A DNA stretch of 64,000 nucleotides from the NCBI RefSeq assembly GCF_002797445.1, contig NZ_PGEP01000001.1, positions 1,797,001 through 1,861,000 of the forward strand, read 5' to 3'. Positions within the stretch are counted from its first letter, which is position 1. Each line of letters opens with the position of its first letter. The translations under genes and the position numbers were made by a program. Source of the stretch: Acidovorax sp. 69. Its GTDB lineage: Bacteria; Pseudomonadota; Gammaproteobacteria; Burkholderiales; Burkholderiaceae_C. Under the pieces are notes generated by a model, which saw nothing but the letters and a program-made list of their open reading frames with translations, was not told where the DNA came from and searched no databases. Positions 57,248 to 64,000 of the stretch are shown in pieces.

Positions 57248-58461
57248 GCGCGGCCCTCTGTGCTTGGAGGCGTGCGGCCGGTGCGCGCCACCATCGTGCT
57301 AGCTGGCGTGGTGGGCGGCGTGGTGTGGCCTTGCACCGTGGCGGCTGCGGTGGTGCTGCCCGCCTGCACACCCTTGCGCAGCCACAGATACAGCCCACTG
57401 CCCAGCACCACGATGGTGGCCATGTCGAGCAGCGCCCAAATGATCTTCATCGGCATGCCGCCGTAGTCGCCAAAGTGCAGCGGCTGCGACACCAGCAACG
57501 CCGTCAGGTACCAGGGCAGCTGCGGCGCAGCAGTGACCTCGGCCGTGCGCGCATCCACCAGCACGGGCTTGAGCAGCTTGGAGGTGAGCGGCTCATTGCC
57601 CCGCATGAAGAACGTGTGGTGGTGCGGGCTGGAGAACGCCGTGCCCGGGAACGCAATGAACGACAGCCTGGTGCCCGGCGCCTGGGCCTGTGTGGCCTGC
57701 AGTGCCTGCTGCAGCGGGCCGCGCTCTGTGGCGGGCACGATGGGCTGGCCCTCATAGGGCTTGAGCAGCACCGAGAGCTGGTCGTGCTGCCAGTATTTGA
57801 TGATCAGGTCTGCCCACGTATTGATCATGCCCGTGCCCCCCACCACAAAGGCCCACACCAGCGTGACGATGCCCAGCAGGTTGTGCAGATCCAGCCACTT
57901 CACCCGCTTGGAGCGCTCTCGCCGTACCTCGCCAAACGCCAGCTTGCGCATGAACGGCGCATACAACACCACCCCCGTGACGATGGCCACCAGCAGCAGC
58001 AAGCCCATGAAACCCAGAAACAGCTTGCCTGGCAGTCCTGCGAACAGGTCCACATGCAGCTTGAACATCACGTACATGAAGCCTTCGTCAAACCGTGGCT
58101 GCGCCAGCACCTGCGCCGTGCGCGCATCCAACGCCACCGAGCGGAAGTCATCGGTGGGCGCTGGTGTGGGCGTGAGCGTGACGAACCACACGTTGTCATC
58201 GCCCTCTGCGTGCGATACGAACTGCACCACGCGCTCGGGGTGCAGCGCCTGCGCGGTGGCCAGCACCCGGTCGAGGCTGGCGCGGGGCGCGCTGGCGGGC
58301 ATGGCAGGCGCCTCCACCTCGGTGCCCAGCAGATGGCCGATTTCGTGGTGAAAGATCAGCGGCAGGCCGGTGATGCACAGCAGCAGCATGAAGACGGTGC
58401 ACACCAGGCTGGACCACTTGTGGGTCCAGCTCCAGCGGCGCAGGGCGGTGGGGCTCAGCAT
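57244..58461 (-). CDS. PepSY-type inner-membrane protein (putative ferric-siderophore reductase)
   Basis: A 405-residue protein with four membrane helices: WTHKWSSLVCTVFMLLLCITGLPLIF (with a conserved His pair near FHHEIGH), LFLGFMGLLLLVAIVTGVVLYAPF, WLDLHNLLGIVTLVWAFVVGGTGM and IIWALLDMATIVVLGSGLYLWL. Paired His residues in helices could hold haem, as in related PepSY reductases (FpvG/PiuB-like). The likely job is reductive release of iron from imported siderophores. It leads the minus-strand unit PepSY, small protein, receptor 3. A Fur-box-like site is 212 bp upstream. Confidence 0.85.
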   Translation of the reverse strand: MLSPTALRRWSWTHKWSSLVCTVFMLLLCITGLPLIFHHEIGHLLGTEVEAPAMPASAPRASLDRVLATAQALHPERVVQFVSHAEGDDNVWFVTLTPTPAPTDDFRSVALDARTAQVLAQPRFDEGFMYVMFKLHVDLFAGLPGKLFLGFMGLLLLVAIVTGVVLYAPFMRKLAFGEVRRERSKRVKWLDLHNLLGIVTLVWAFVVGGTGMINTWADLIIKYWQHDQLSVLLKPYEGQPIVPATERGPLQQALQATQAQAPGTRLSFIAFPGTAFSSPHHHTFFMRGNEPLTSKLLKPVLVDARTAEVTAAPQLPWYLTALLVSQPLHFGDYGGMPMKIIWALLDMATIVVLGSGLYLWLRKGVQAGSTTAAATVQGHTTPPTTPASTMVARTGRTPPSTEGRA

Positions 58462-58931
58462 GGGGCGGGGTGGTAAGGGCCGTCATGCCATCGGACCACC
58501 GCCAGCGCCGCCCACGGCACGGGGCACGCTGTCGAAAAAGGGAAGGCGAAAAAGTGGTTCATCAAGCCAGACAACCCGGAAACATCGGAAGACGGTGGGT
58601 GCTGGCTGCAGCCGGGAGGCCCGTTCAAGGGCTCGCGGGAAGGGCTATGGCTGGCGGAAACTCAATTTTACATTGCAAATGGGAATTGTTTGTATTAGTG
58701 ACGGTGCTGGGGGTAGAGGTGTTGCGAAATGGATGCAGCCATGCTGCCCATGGGGCGCTTGGCGGCAGGGACGGCTTTGCGCGCAGGGGCTGTGGGTGCA
58801 GGGCGGGGTTGGAGTCTGCAGGCTATATTCCTCTCGCCCCAACGCGCTGGTTTGGCATACATTCACACCGGCGTTTGAAATCAGCACATCGGCTTCAAAC
58901 CCAGGCTGCGAGCCGCTTTCAGGAGAACTCT
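58462..58931. other. 470-bp intergenic region with Fur-box-like site
   Basis: Lies between the PepSY gene (minus strand) and the unknown exported gene at 58932 (plus strand), so it holds two divergent promoters. An AT-rich stretch at 58663-58697 stands out from the GC-rich background and contains the Fur-box-like sequence. No gene was found. An open frame covers it from 58470, but a GTG start at 58932 with AGGAG fits better. Confidence 0.6.
58673..58696. promoter_or_regulatory. Fur-box-like sequence
   Basis: TTGCAAATGGGAATTGTTTG then TATT. It resembles betaproteobacterial Fur sites (AATGAGAATTGTTT core) and matches about 10 of 19 positions of the E. coli consensus. It lies in an AT-rich patch upstream of the PepSY-receptor unit. 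Iron control of that unit is the expected consequence. Confidence 0.5.
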
Positions 58932-59702
58932 GTGTCCACGATATCCCGCGCCGTTCAGCCTGTTGCGCACGCATCTGCGAGATGCACGTGGGCCTTGTAC
59001 CGGGCGCTGCACAGGGCGGCCTTGCCAGCGCTTGCTGTTCTGGCCATTTTGGGTACGGGCAACGTGCACGCCGCAGACGAAAGCACATCTGCGGAGCAAA
59101 AAGCCCGGTTCGCAATCCCCCCCGAGTTTCGGCATCTCGACTTTGTCTTGGCCGCTGCGGAAGGTGATTTGAACGGCGACGGCGTTCCCGATCGGGTCAT
59201 GTTGTTGATGGGGCGCAAAGGCGAAGGCCCGCAAGAGGAGCGGCTGTTCGTCCTGACCGGACGTGCGGATGGCAGCTATCAGGTGCTCTCGGTGTCCGGC
59301 GAGTTCTGCCACCCCGGCAAGTTCTACCACCTGGACATTAAAAACAATTCGTTGTTCGTTCAGGCGGTCTACTACGCGGACGCCGCCCGGTTCTCGGGCT
59401 TCACGCTGCAGTTCCGCTACAACGCCAAGACCAAAGAGCTGGAGCACATCGGCGAGCAACAGGATGACGAAGACTACGCCAGCAACTCCTCCTACCGGGT
59501 GAGCCTCAACTACCTGACCAACGCCGCGATTCATTCGCGGCGTGCTGGAAAGAAGTACAAGGAGGTGAGAGGCCGGATCATCGATGCGCCGGGCGTGCTG
59601 CCTTTGAACGGGTTTGTCTGTGAAGGCTATGGCATGACGAGTTCGTCGGTCTACTTGGATGAAAGCTTCAAGGTGCACCAGAAGGGCGTGACACCTCCGT
59701 GA
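58932..59702 (+). CDS. Exported protein of unknown function with a Ca-loop-like motif
   Basis: A 256-residue protein from a GTG at 58932, 6 bases after AGGAG. A long N-terminal signal region ends LPALAVLAILGTGNVHA, then DESTSAEQKARFAIPPEFRHLDFVLAAAEGDLNGDGVPDRVM. The DLNGDGVPD loop is EF-hand or FG-GAP-like (D-x-N-x-D-G-x-x-D). Later comes GEFCHPGKFYHLDIKNNSLFVQ, as in proteins that return a value from a beta-propeller-like domain. No family is named. It points away from the PepSY gene and converges with receptor 4. Confidence 0.65.
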   Translation: MSTISRAVQPVAHASARCTWALYRALHRAALPALAVLAILGTGNVHAADESTSAEQKARFAIPPEFRHLDFVLAAAEGDLNGDGVPDRVMLLMGRKGEGPQEERLFVLTGRADGSYQVLSVSGEFCHPGKFYHLDIKNNSLFVQAVYYADAARFSGFTLQFRYNAKTKELEHIGEQQDDEDYASNSSYRVSLNYLTNAAIHSRRAGKKYKEVRGRIIDAPGVLPLNGFVCEGYGMTSSSVYLDESFKVHQKGVTPP

Positions 59703-59872
59703 TGCGGAGCGGGTTCACCGGAAGAGTCCGCAGCGCGGTTCCCTTGACAGCCACGCTTTGCTCCCAGCGCGCGGCTACGGTCCATTCAGTGCCCATCTTG
59801 GATGTCTGGCGGAAGAGGCCAAATTCCTTTGAAATTTGGGTCCTTGTACCCCTTCCGCTGTTCACACCACCC

Positions 59873-62032
59873 TCAGAACCGCGTCCGCAGCGTCACCTGC
59901 ACCGCCCGCGGTGAGCCCGGCAGGATCAGGTTGTCGTTGCTGCCATGGGCCGACACATAGTGCTTGCGGTTGGTGAGGTTCTTGATGTTCACGTCCACAT
60001 CCCACTGGCCCAGCGTGTACTGCAGCGCCGCGTCCAGCGTGGTGTATGCGGGCAGCGTGACCAGGTTGGTCAGCGAGGTGAAGCGCGCGCCCACGTAGTT
60101 CATGCCGCCACCCACGCGCAGGCCGTGGCCCAGGTCCTTCATGGCCCACAGGAAGGCCGAGTTGCGCGGTGTCAGGGGGGCCACTTTGCCTTGCGCTGCG
60201 ACGGTCTGTGTGGGCAGTTGCAGCGAGCTGGTGGTGGCCAATGATTTCGTCATGCGGCCATCCAGCCAGGCATAGCCTGCACTCACATCCCAGCGGCCCG
60301 TCAGGCGGCCACTGGTGGTCAGCTCCAGGCCGTTGGTGCGCTGCGTGCCCACGTTGATCTGGCGTGAGGGGTTGGTGGGGTCGGTGTTCTTGATGTTGGT
60401 GCGCTCCAGATTGAAGAGTGCGCCCGTGATATTCATGCGGCCGTCCAGCAGGTCCAGCTTGACGCCGATTTCCTTGTTCTGCGTGATCTCGGGTTCTGCC
60501 GCCTCGTTGTTGGTGGCCAGCGCAAACGCTTCGGCCGAGGGTTGGAACGACTTGCTGTACGACACGTAGTACGACACCGCATCGCTGGGTTGCCATACGA
60601 GACCTGCGCGGGGGCTGAACTTCTTGTCGGTGCGCGAGAGCGTGGCGAGCTTGCGGTCAAACTCCGTCTGTTGCTTGAACACGTCGTAGCGTGCCCCCAC
60701 CAGCGCCTTCCACTGTGGGGCCAATGTGATCTGATCCTGCCAGTACAGTGCGGCAGTGTCTTGGGTGGTGTGGCTTGGGATGGCGTTGTCGGCGGTGTAG
60801 CTGGCCGCCGGAATCGCTGGTGCCGCCACGCCCGAGGGGTTGAGGATGGAGACGCGGTCGGCCCCGCCCGAGACCGATTCGGAGCGTTTCTTTTGCGAGC
60901 CCAGCTCCATGCCCATCAGCCATTCCTGCTTGAGGCCGCCCAGCTGGTTGCGCCAGGTCAGATCGGTCTGGTTGAACACCCCTTTTTCATCGCGGAGGAT
61001 GAAAGCGCGCGTGCGGCCCACCGTCATGTTCACGGGGTTGGTGGTGCCGCCGGGCAGGGTGTTGTAGCGGTCAAGTGCGTAGTCGTAGGCGCGTGTCACG
61101 TTGCGCACCGACCAGTCGTCGTTGAAGCGGTGGTTGAGCGTGGCTGCCAGCGACTGCATCGTGCTGGTGGTGGTGTCGTCCTGTGCGGCGTTGCTGGAGC
61201 CGTAGTAGGTGCCAGCGGGCACATTGACCGGGCGGCCGTTCAGGGCAGGGATGCCGAAGTCCGTCAGGCGCTTGTCGCGCGCGTTGGTGTACTGCAGCAA
61301 GAGGTCGGTTTGGGCGGCGAGCTTGAGCGCGAGCGAGGGCGCAAAGTTGTGGCGCTTCACAAACTGCTGGTCGCGGTAGCTGCCAGAGTCTTCCACGGCG
61401 GCGTTGACGCGAAAGGCGGCAGTGTCGCTGATGCCCACATTCACATCGGCCGTGGCGCGGCGGTAGTCAAAACTGCCCAGGCCCACGCTGGCCTCGCCCG
61501 AGGTTTCGCCGAACTTTGGCTTCTTGGTCACGCGGTTGATGAGGCCACCCGACGAGCCGCGCCCATACAACACGGCGGCCGGGCCTTTGAGCACTTCGAT
61601 GCGCTCGATGTCGGCCAGGTCGCGGAAGTACAGCGCATCGTCGCGCACCCCGTCCACAAACTGGTCGGCAATCGCCGTGAAGCCACGAATCACCACCTGG
61701 TCGCGCTGGCCGTCGCCGTGGCTCATGGCCACGCCGGGCACATTGCGCAGGGCGTCTTCCATCGAGCGGGCGCCCTGGTCGCGCAGCAATTGGGCGGGCA
61801 CCACGTTGACGGCCTGGGGCACATCACGCAGGGGTGCACTGCCCTTGGTGGCGGTGCTGGCGGCTGCCGGGGCGTAGCCGTCGTCCGCGCCGGACGATTG
61901 CACGGTGACCTCACCCAGGATCTGTGTGGCGGTGGCGGGCGGCGCGTTTTGCGCCAGAGCGGCGCCGCAGAAGGCTGCGAGCAGGGCTGCTGTCAGCGGG
62001 CGCAGTGTGTGGGGTTGGTGGAATGCGTGCAT
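59873..62032 (-). CDS. TonB-dependent receptor 4 (Fiu/CirA-like)
   Basis: A 719-residue receptor from the ATG at 62030-62032, with an AAGGAAA site. Signal peptide region LTAALLAAFCGAALAQ; TonB box LGEVTVQSS; plug RDVPQAVNVVPAQLLRDQGARSMEDALRNVPG and IEVLKGPAAVLYGRGSSGGLINRVTKKP; the barrel ends VQVTLRTRF. The plug and barrel pattern is closest to catecholate receptors such as Fiu. The unit PepSY, DUF3325, receptor 4 runs on the minus strand. Confidence 0.92.
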   Translation of the reverse strand: MHAFHQPHTLRPLTAALLAAFCGAALAQNAPPATATQILGEVTVQSSGADDGYAPAAASTATKGSAPLRDVPQAVNVVPAQLLRDQGARSMEDALRNVPGVAMSHGDGQRDQVVIRGFTAIADQFVDGVRDDALYFRDLADIERIEVLKGPAAVLYGRGSSGGLINRVTKKPKFGETSGEASVGLGSFDYRRATADVNVGISDTAAFRVNAAVEDSGSYRDQQFVKRHNFAPSLALKLAAQTDLLLQYTNARDKRLTDFGIPALNGRPVNVPAGTYYGSSNAAQDDTTTSTMQSLAATLNHRFNDDWSVRNVTRAYDYALDRYNTLPGGTTNPVNMTVGRTRAFILRDEKGVFNQTDLTWRNQLGGLKQEWLMGMELGSQKKRSESVSGGADRVSILNPSGVAAPAIPAASYTADNAIPSHTTQDTAALYWQDQITLAPQWKALVGARYDVFKQQTEFDRKLATLSRTDKKFSPRAGLVWQPSDAVSYYVSYSKSFQPSAEAFALATNNEAAEPEITQNKEIGVKLDLLDGRMNITGALFNLERTNIKNTDPTNPSRQINVGTQRTNGLELTTSGRLTGRWDVSAGYAWLDGRMTKSLATTSSLQLPTQTVAAQGKVAPLTPRNSAFLWAMKDLGHGLRVGGGMNYVGARFTSLTNLVTLPAYTTLDAALQYTLGQWDVDVNIKNLTNRKHYVSAHGSNDNLILPGSPRAVQVTLRTRF

Positions 62033-62209
62033 GTTTTTCCTTGGTGTGATGTGTGTGCGCAGTGCAGGGGAAGACAGCTCCGCATGCACCGGGCCTGGCG
62101 CAGGCCCGTGGCGGGCCGTTGGCTGGGGTGGTGCGCGGGGCGGGGACGGAGAGCCGGTGCAGTCGGCGGGAGGCTTAGCGCCGTTGCGGTGCGCTGGCGT
62201 TGCAGGCCA

Positions 62210-62545
62210 CTACCAGCCCCCGGCCCAGGCCGTGAGGCCGCCCACCAGGGCGGCACCGGCGAGTGCGGGTGCGCGCCTGGGCAACCAGGTCACGGCAGCT
62301 GTTACAGCCAGGGCCGATAGCGACAGTGCGACCACCCACGCTGCAACGCCGAGCGAGGCCGGGGTGCCGCCGCCAGCGGGGCGGGCCGCCAGCCACAGCG
62401 AAAAGAGCAGCACCAGCCATCCGGCGCGGCGCAGGTGTAGCAGCTGGCGCGCGGTGCCTTCGTGGCCCCACACGTCTTCGTGGTGGCGGTCCAAGCCCAG
62501 TGCAATGGCTGACCAGGCTGAAAAACAGAGAAAGAAGGCGGACAT
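62210..62545 (-). CDS. DUF3325-type small membrane protein
   Basis: A 111-residue protein with three to four helices (MSAFFLCFSAWSAIALGLDRHHEDVWG, LVLLFSLWLAARPAG, AAWVVALSLSALAVTAAVTWL, LAGAALVGGLTAWAGGW). The HHEDVWG start after helix 1 is typical of DUF3325 as I remember it. Such genes regularly sit beside PepSY reductases in siderophore units (compare FpvK). It follows the PepSY gene by 6 bp and precedes receptor 4 by 177 bp. Confidence 0.75.
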   Translation of the reverse strand: MSAFFLCFSAWSAIALGLDRHHEDVWGHEGTARQLLHLRRAGWLVLLFSLWLAARPAGGGTPASLGVAAWVVALSLSALAVTAAVTWLPRRAPALAGAALVGGLTAWAGGW

Positions 62546-62551
62546 GGTGGA

Positions 62552-64000
62552 TCAGGCTCCCGAGGTCGAAACGTCTGGCGTGGCCGCCAGTGCGGCCTCC
62601 GGGGCTGTGCGTGGCGTCCTGGTGCTTGCAGCCTTGTGTTGGCGGGATCGACCGGGCCGCAACCGCCACGCGAGCCAACCCATGAGTGCCCCTGTGACCA
62701 GGAACGACAGGTCCATGCCTGCCCACATCCACTCACCTGCCGGCAGCGTGATCCCCAGGTGTGTGGGGGTGGTGATGGCATTGAGCAGGGGCAGCGTTGT
62801 CCACACCGCCGCCCCTGCGGCCATCAGCACGCTCCACCCCGCGCGGTGGGGGCGCACCACGGTGCTCCAAAGGCCCCACAGCAGGGCCATGCCCCAGGTG
62901 CTGAAGAAGCAGGCCAGCTCGGCGTCGGCTCGGTGGTCGGTGGTCAAGGGCAGCAGGCGGTTGGATGCCAGGAACACACCACATGCCAGCGGCAATCCAC
63001 CCAGTGTGGCCATGTTGATGGCGGTCACCAGACGCTCGCCGAACGGTATGCGTGGTGTTGTTGTGTGCGGGGCGCTGGTGGTCGCGGCGTCCCTGGCCGC
63101 GCCTTTGCGTTGCGATGGTGTTTGTCGGCGTGCGCTGCGCTTGACCGTCCACAGCACCATGCCCGTGGCAATCATCAGGCTGCCCAGCAGTCCGAAGCCG
63201 AACAGTGCCCAGCGCATGCCAGGCCCTGCAAAACGCGCCATGTGCAGGCCGTAGAGCACGCCATAGGTGGTGACTGCGGGGCTGGTAGGGTCGGCCTGCT
63301 CCAGCCATTGGCCCGTGACGCCGTCAAACAGCAGGCGTGGCGGGCGGTATTGCAGGCGGTCGCCTTCGTGGCGGGTGACTTCGACCACCGCGCGACCTTC
63401 GGCATCGCGGCGCGCCTGCAGCGTGCCAATGCGCCCGCCGCTCCAGCGCGTGCTGGCTGCATCCACGATGCGCTCCAGCGCAATGGGTGGCAAAGGGTCG
63501 ACCTTGTCGCTGGCCCCGCGCCGCACCCGGCGCTCGGGTTTCTCGCCCTGCAGGTCGGCAAAATAGGCGTTTGAGTCGATTCCCTTGTCGCTGCGGTATG
63601 CGGTGGCAATGCCCGACGGCATATACAGCGTGTGAAAGATCATCAGCCCGCTGAAGGTGATCATCAGGTAGAACGGCAACACCAGCACACCGCTGACGTT
63701 GTGTGCATCCAGCCAGGCGCGTTGCCCGCCCTTGGCGGGACGGAAGGTGAAGAAGTCCTTGAAAAACCGCCGGTGCGTGACGATGCCGGTGAGCAGTGCA
63801 ATGAACATCATCAGCGTGGCCGCGCCCACCACCCAGCGGCCCTGAATCGCCCAGCGGCCTTTTTGCGCTGTGCGCAGTTCGAAGTGAAAGCGGTAGAAGA
63901 AGTCGCCGCCCATGGTGTCGCGCGTGGTGATGGCCTCGCCGGTTTGCGGGTTCATGCGCAGGGTCTCAAAACGGCCATTGCCCGTGTCGCGCCACAGCAG
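62552..64000 (-). CDS. PepSY-type inner-membrane reductase candidate (5' end off window)
   Basis: The minus-strand frame is open to the window edge, with 467 residues from an internal Met at 63953-63955 and 15 more upstream (LLWRDTGNGRFETLR), so the start lies beyond the window. Visible stretches: TRDTMGGDFFYRFHFEL, the helix WVVGAATLMMFIALLTGIVTHR, WLDAHNVSGVLVLPFYLMITFSGLMIFHTLYMP (His at membrane level), YGVLYGLHMARFAGPGMRWALFGFGLLGSLMI, and further helices. Several His residues sit in or beside helices as in haem-binding PepSY reductases. It differs in size and helix number from the 57244 protein. Confidence 0.85.
   Translation of the reverse strand: MLWRDTGNGRFETLRMNPQTGEAITTRDTMGGDFFYRFHFELRTAQKGRWAIQGRWVVGAATLMMFIALLTGIVTHRRFFKDFFTFRPAKGGQRAWLDAHNVSGVLVLPFYLMITFSGLMIFHTLYMPSGIATAYRSDKGIDSNAYFADLQGEKPERRVRRGASDKVDPLPPIALERIVDAASTRWSGGRIGTLQARRDAEGRAVVEVTRHEGDRLQYRPPRLLFDGVTGQWLEQADPTSPAVTTYGVLYGLHMARFAGPGMRWALFGFGLLGSLMIATGMVLWTVKRSARRQTPSQRKGAARDAATTSAPHTTTPRIPFGERLVTAINMATLGGLPLACGVFLASNRLLPLTTDHRADAELACFFSTWGMALLWGLWSTVVRPHRAGWSVLMAAGAAVWTTLPLLNAITTPTHLGITLPAGEWMWAGMDLSFLVTGALMGWLAWRLRPGRSRQHKAASTRTPRTAPEAALAATPDVSTSGA

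Noticed and set aside
54835..58476. 1213-codon plus-strand open frame across receptor 3 and PepSY
   Set aside because: Antisense to two well-supported genes. Its product is rich in Gly, Ala, His and Arg with no family motif, a typical effect of high third-position GC.

Overview
The window is a GC-rich chromosomal segment from a betaproteobacterium of the family Comamonadaceae, most likely Acidovorax or a close relative. This is inferred from Burkholderiales gene orders (pyrG-kdsA-eno-ftsB, coaBC-dut, dapA-bamC-MBL hydrolase), from a methyl-accepting chemotaxis protein ending in a DWESF-type tail, and from the family of short TAGCTGCCAGCGCTT-type repeats scattered between and inside genes. No tRNA, rRNA, phage, IS transposase or CRISPR array was seen.

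Region 1 (1-19.6 kb) is mostly conserved housekeeping: a partial EAL/HDOD signalling protein, a DUF455 ferritin-like protein, a gamma-carbonic anhydrase, Hsp33, a stand-alone CZB zinc-sensor-like protein, the minus-strand block pyrG-kdsA-DUF1330-lipoprotein-eno-ftsB-unknown, coaBC with a membrane protein and dut, a glycine-zipper lipoprotein, a SlyD-like isomerase divergent from a ribosomal-oxygenase-type cupin, and the minus-strand block methyltransferase, dapA, bamC, MBL hydrolase.

Region 2 (19.7-37.2 kb) holds an MFS transporter with a 56-residue membrane protein, topoisomerase IV (parE and parC) with a lytic transglycosylase between them, a chemoreceptor, RidA, ComEC, a circularly permuted ATP-grasp / alpha-E pair, a VF530-type DNA-binding protein with a coupled membrane protein, and a LysR regulator divergent from an alpha/beta-hydrolase-fold protein that lacks its nucleophilic serine.

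Region 3 (37.2-44.8 kb) is an RND tripartite efflux operon (adaptor, pump, outer-membrane lipoprotein) with a 471-bp leader that may hold a short leader peptide and a hairpin. Behind it lies a 1-kb non-coding island built of concentric inverted repeats, filling the gap between two convergent genes.

Region 4 (44.8-49.0 kb) carries an aminotransferase divergent from a succinate-semialdehyde-type dehydrogenase and two secreted proteins of unknown function. Region 5 (49-64 kb) is an iron (siderophore) uptake cluster: four TonB-dependent receptors, two PepSY-type membrane reductase candidates each with a small membrane partner (one of them DUF3325-like), and a DUF4198 periplasmic protein. A Fur-box-like sequence lies upstream of the first PepSY gene. 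The likely logic is import of ferric siderophores by the receptors, with reductive release of iron at the inner membrane by the PepSY proteins.
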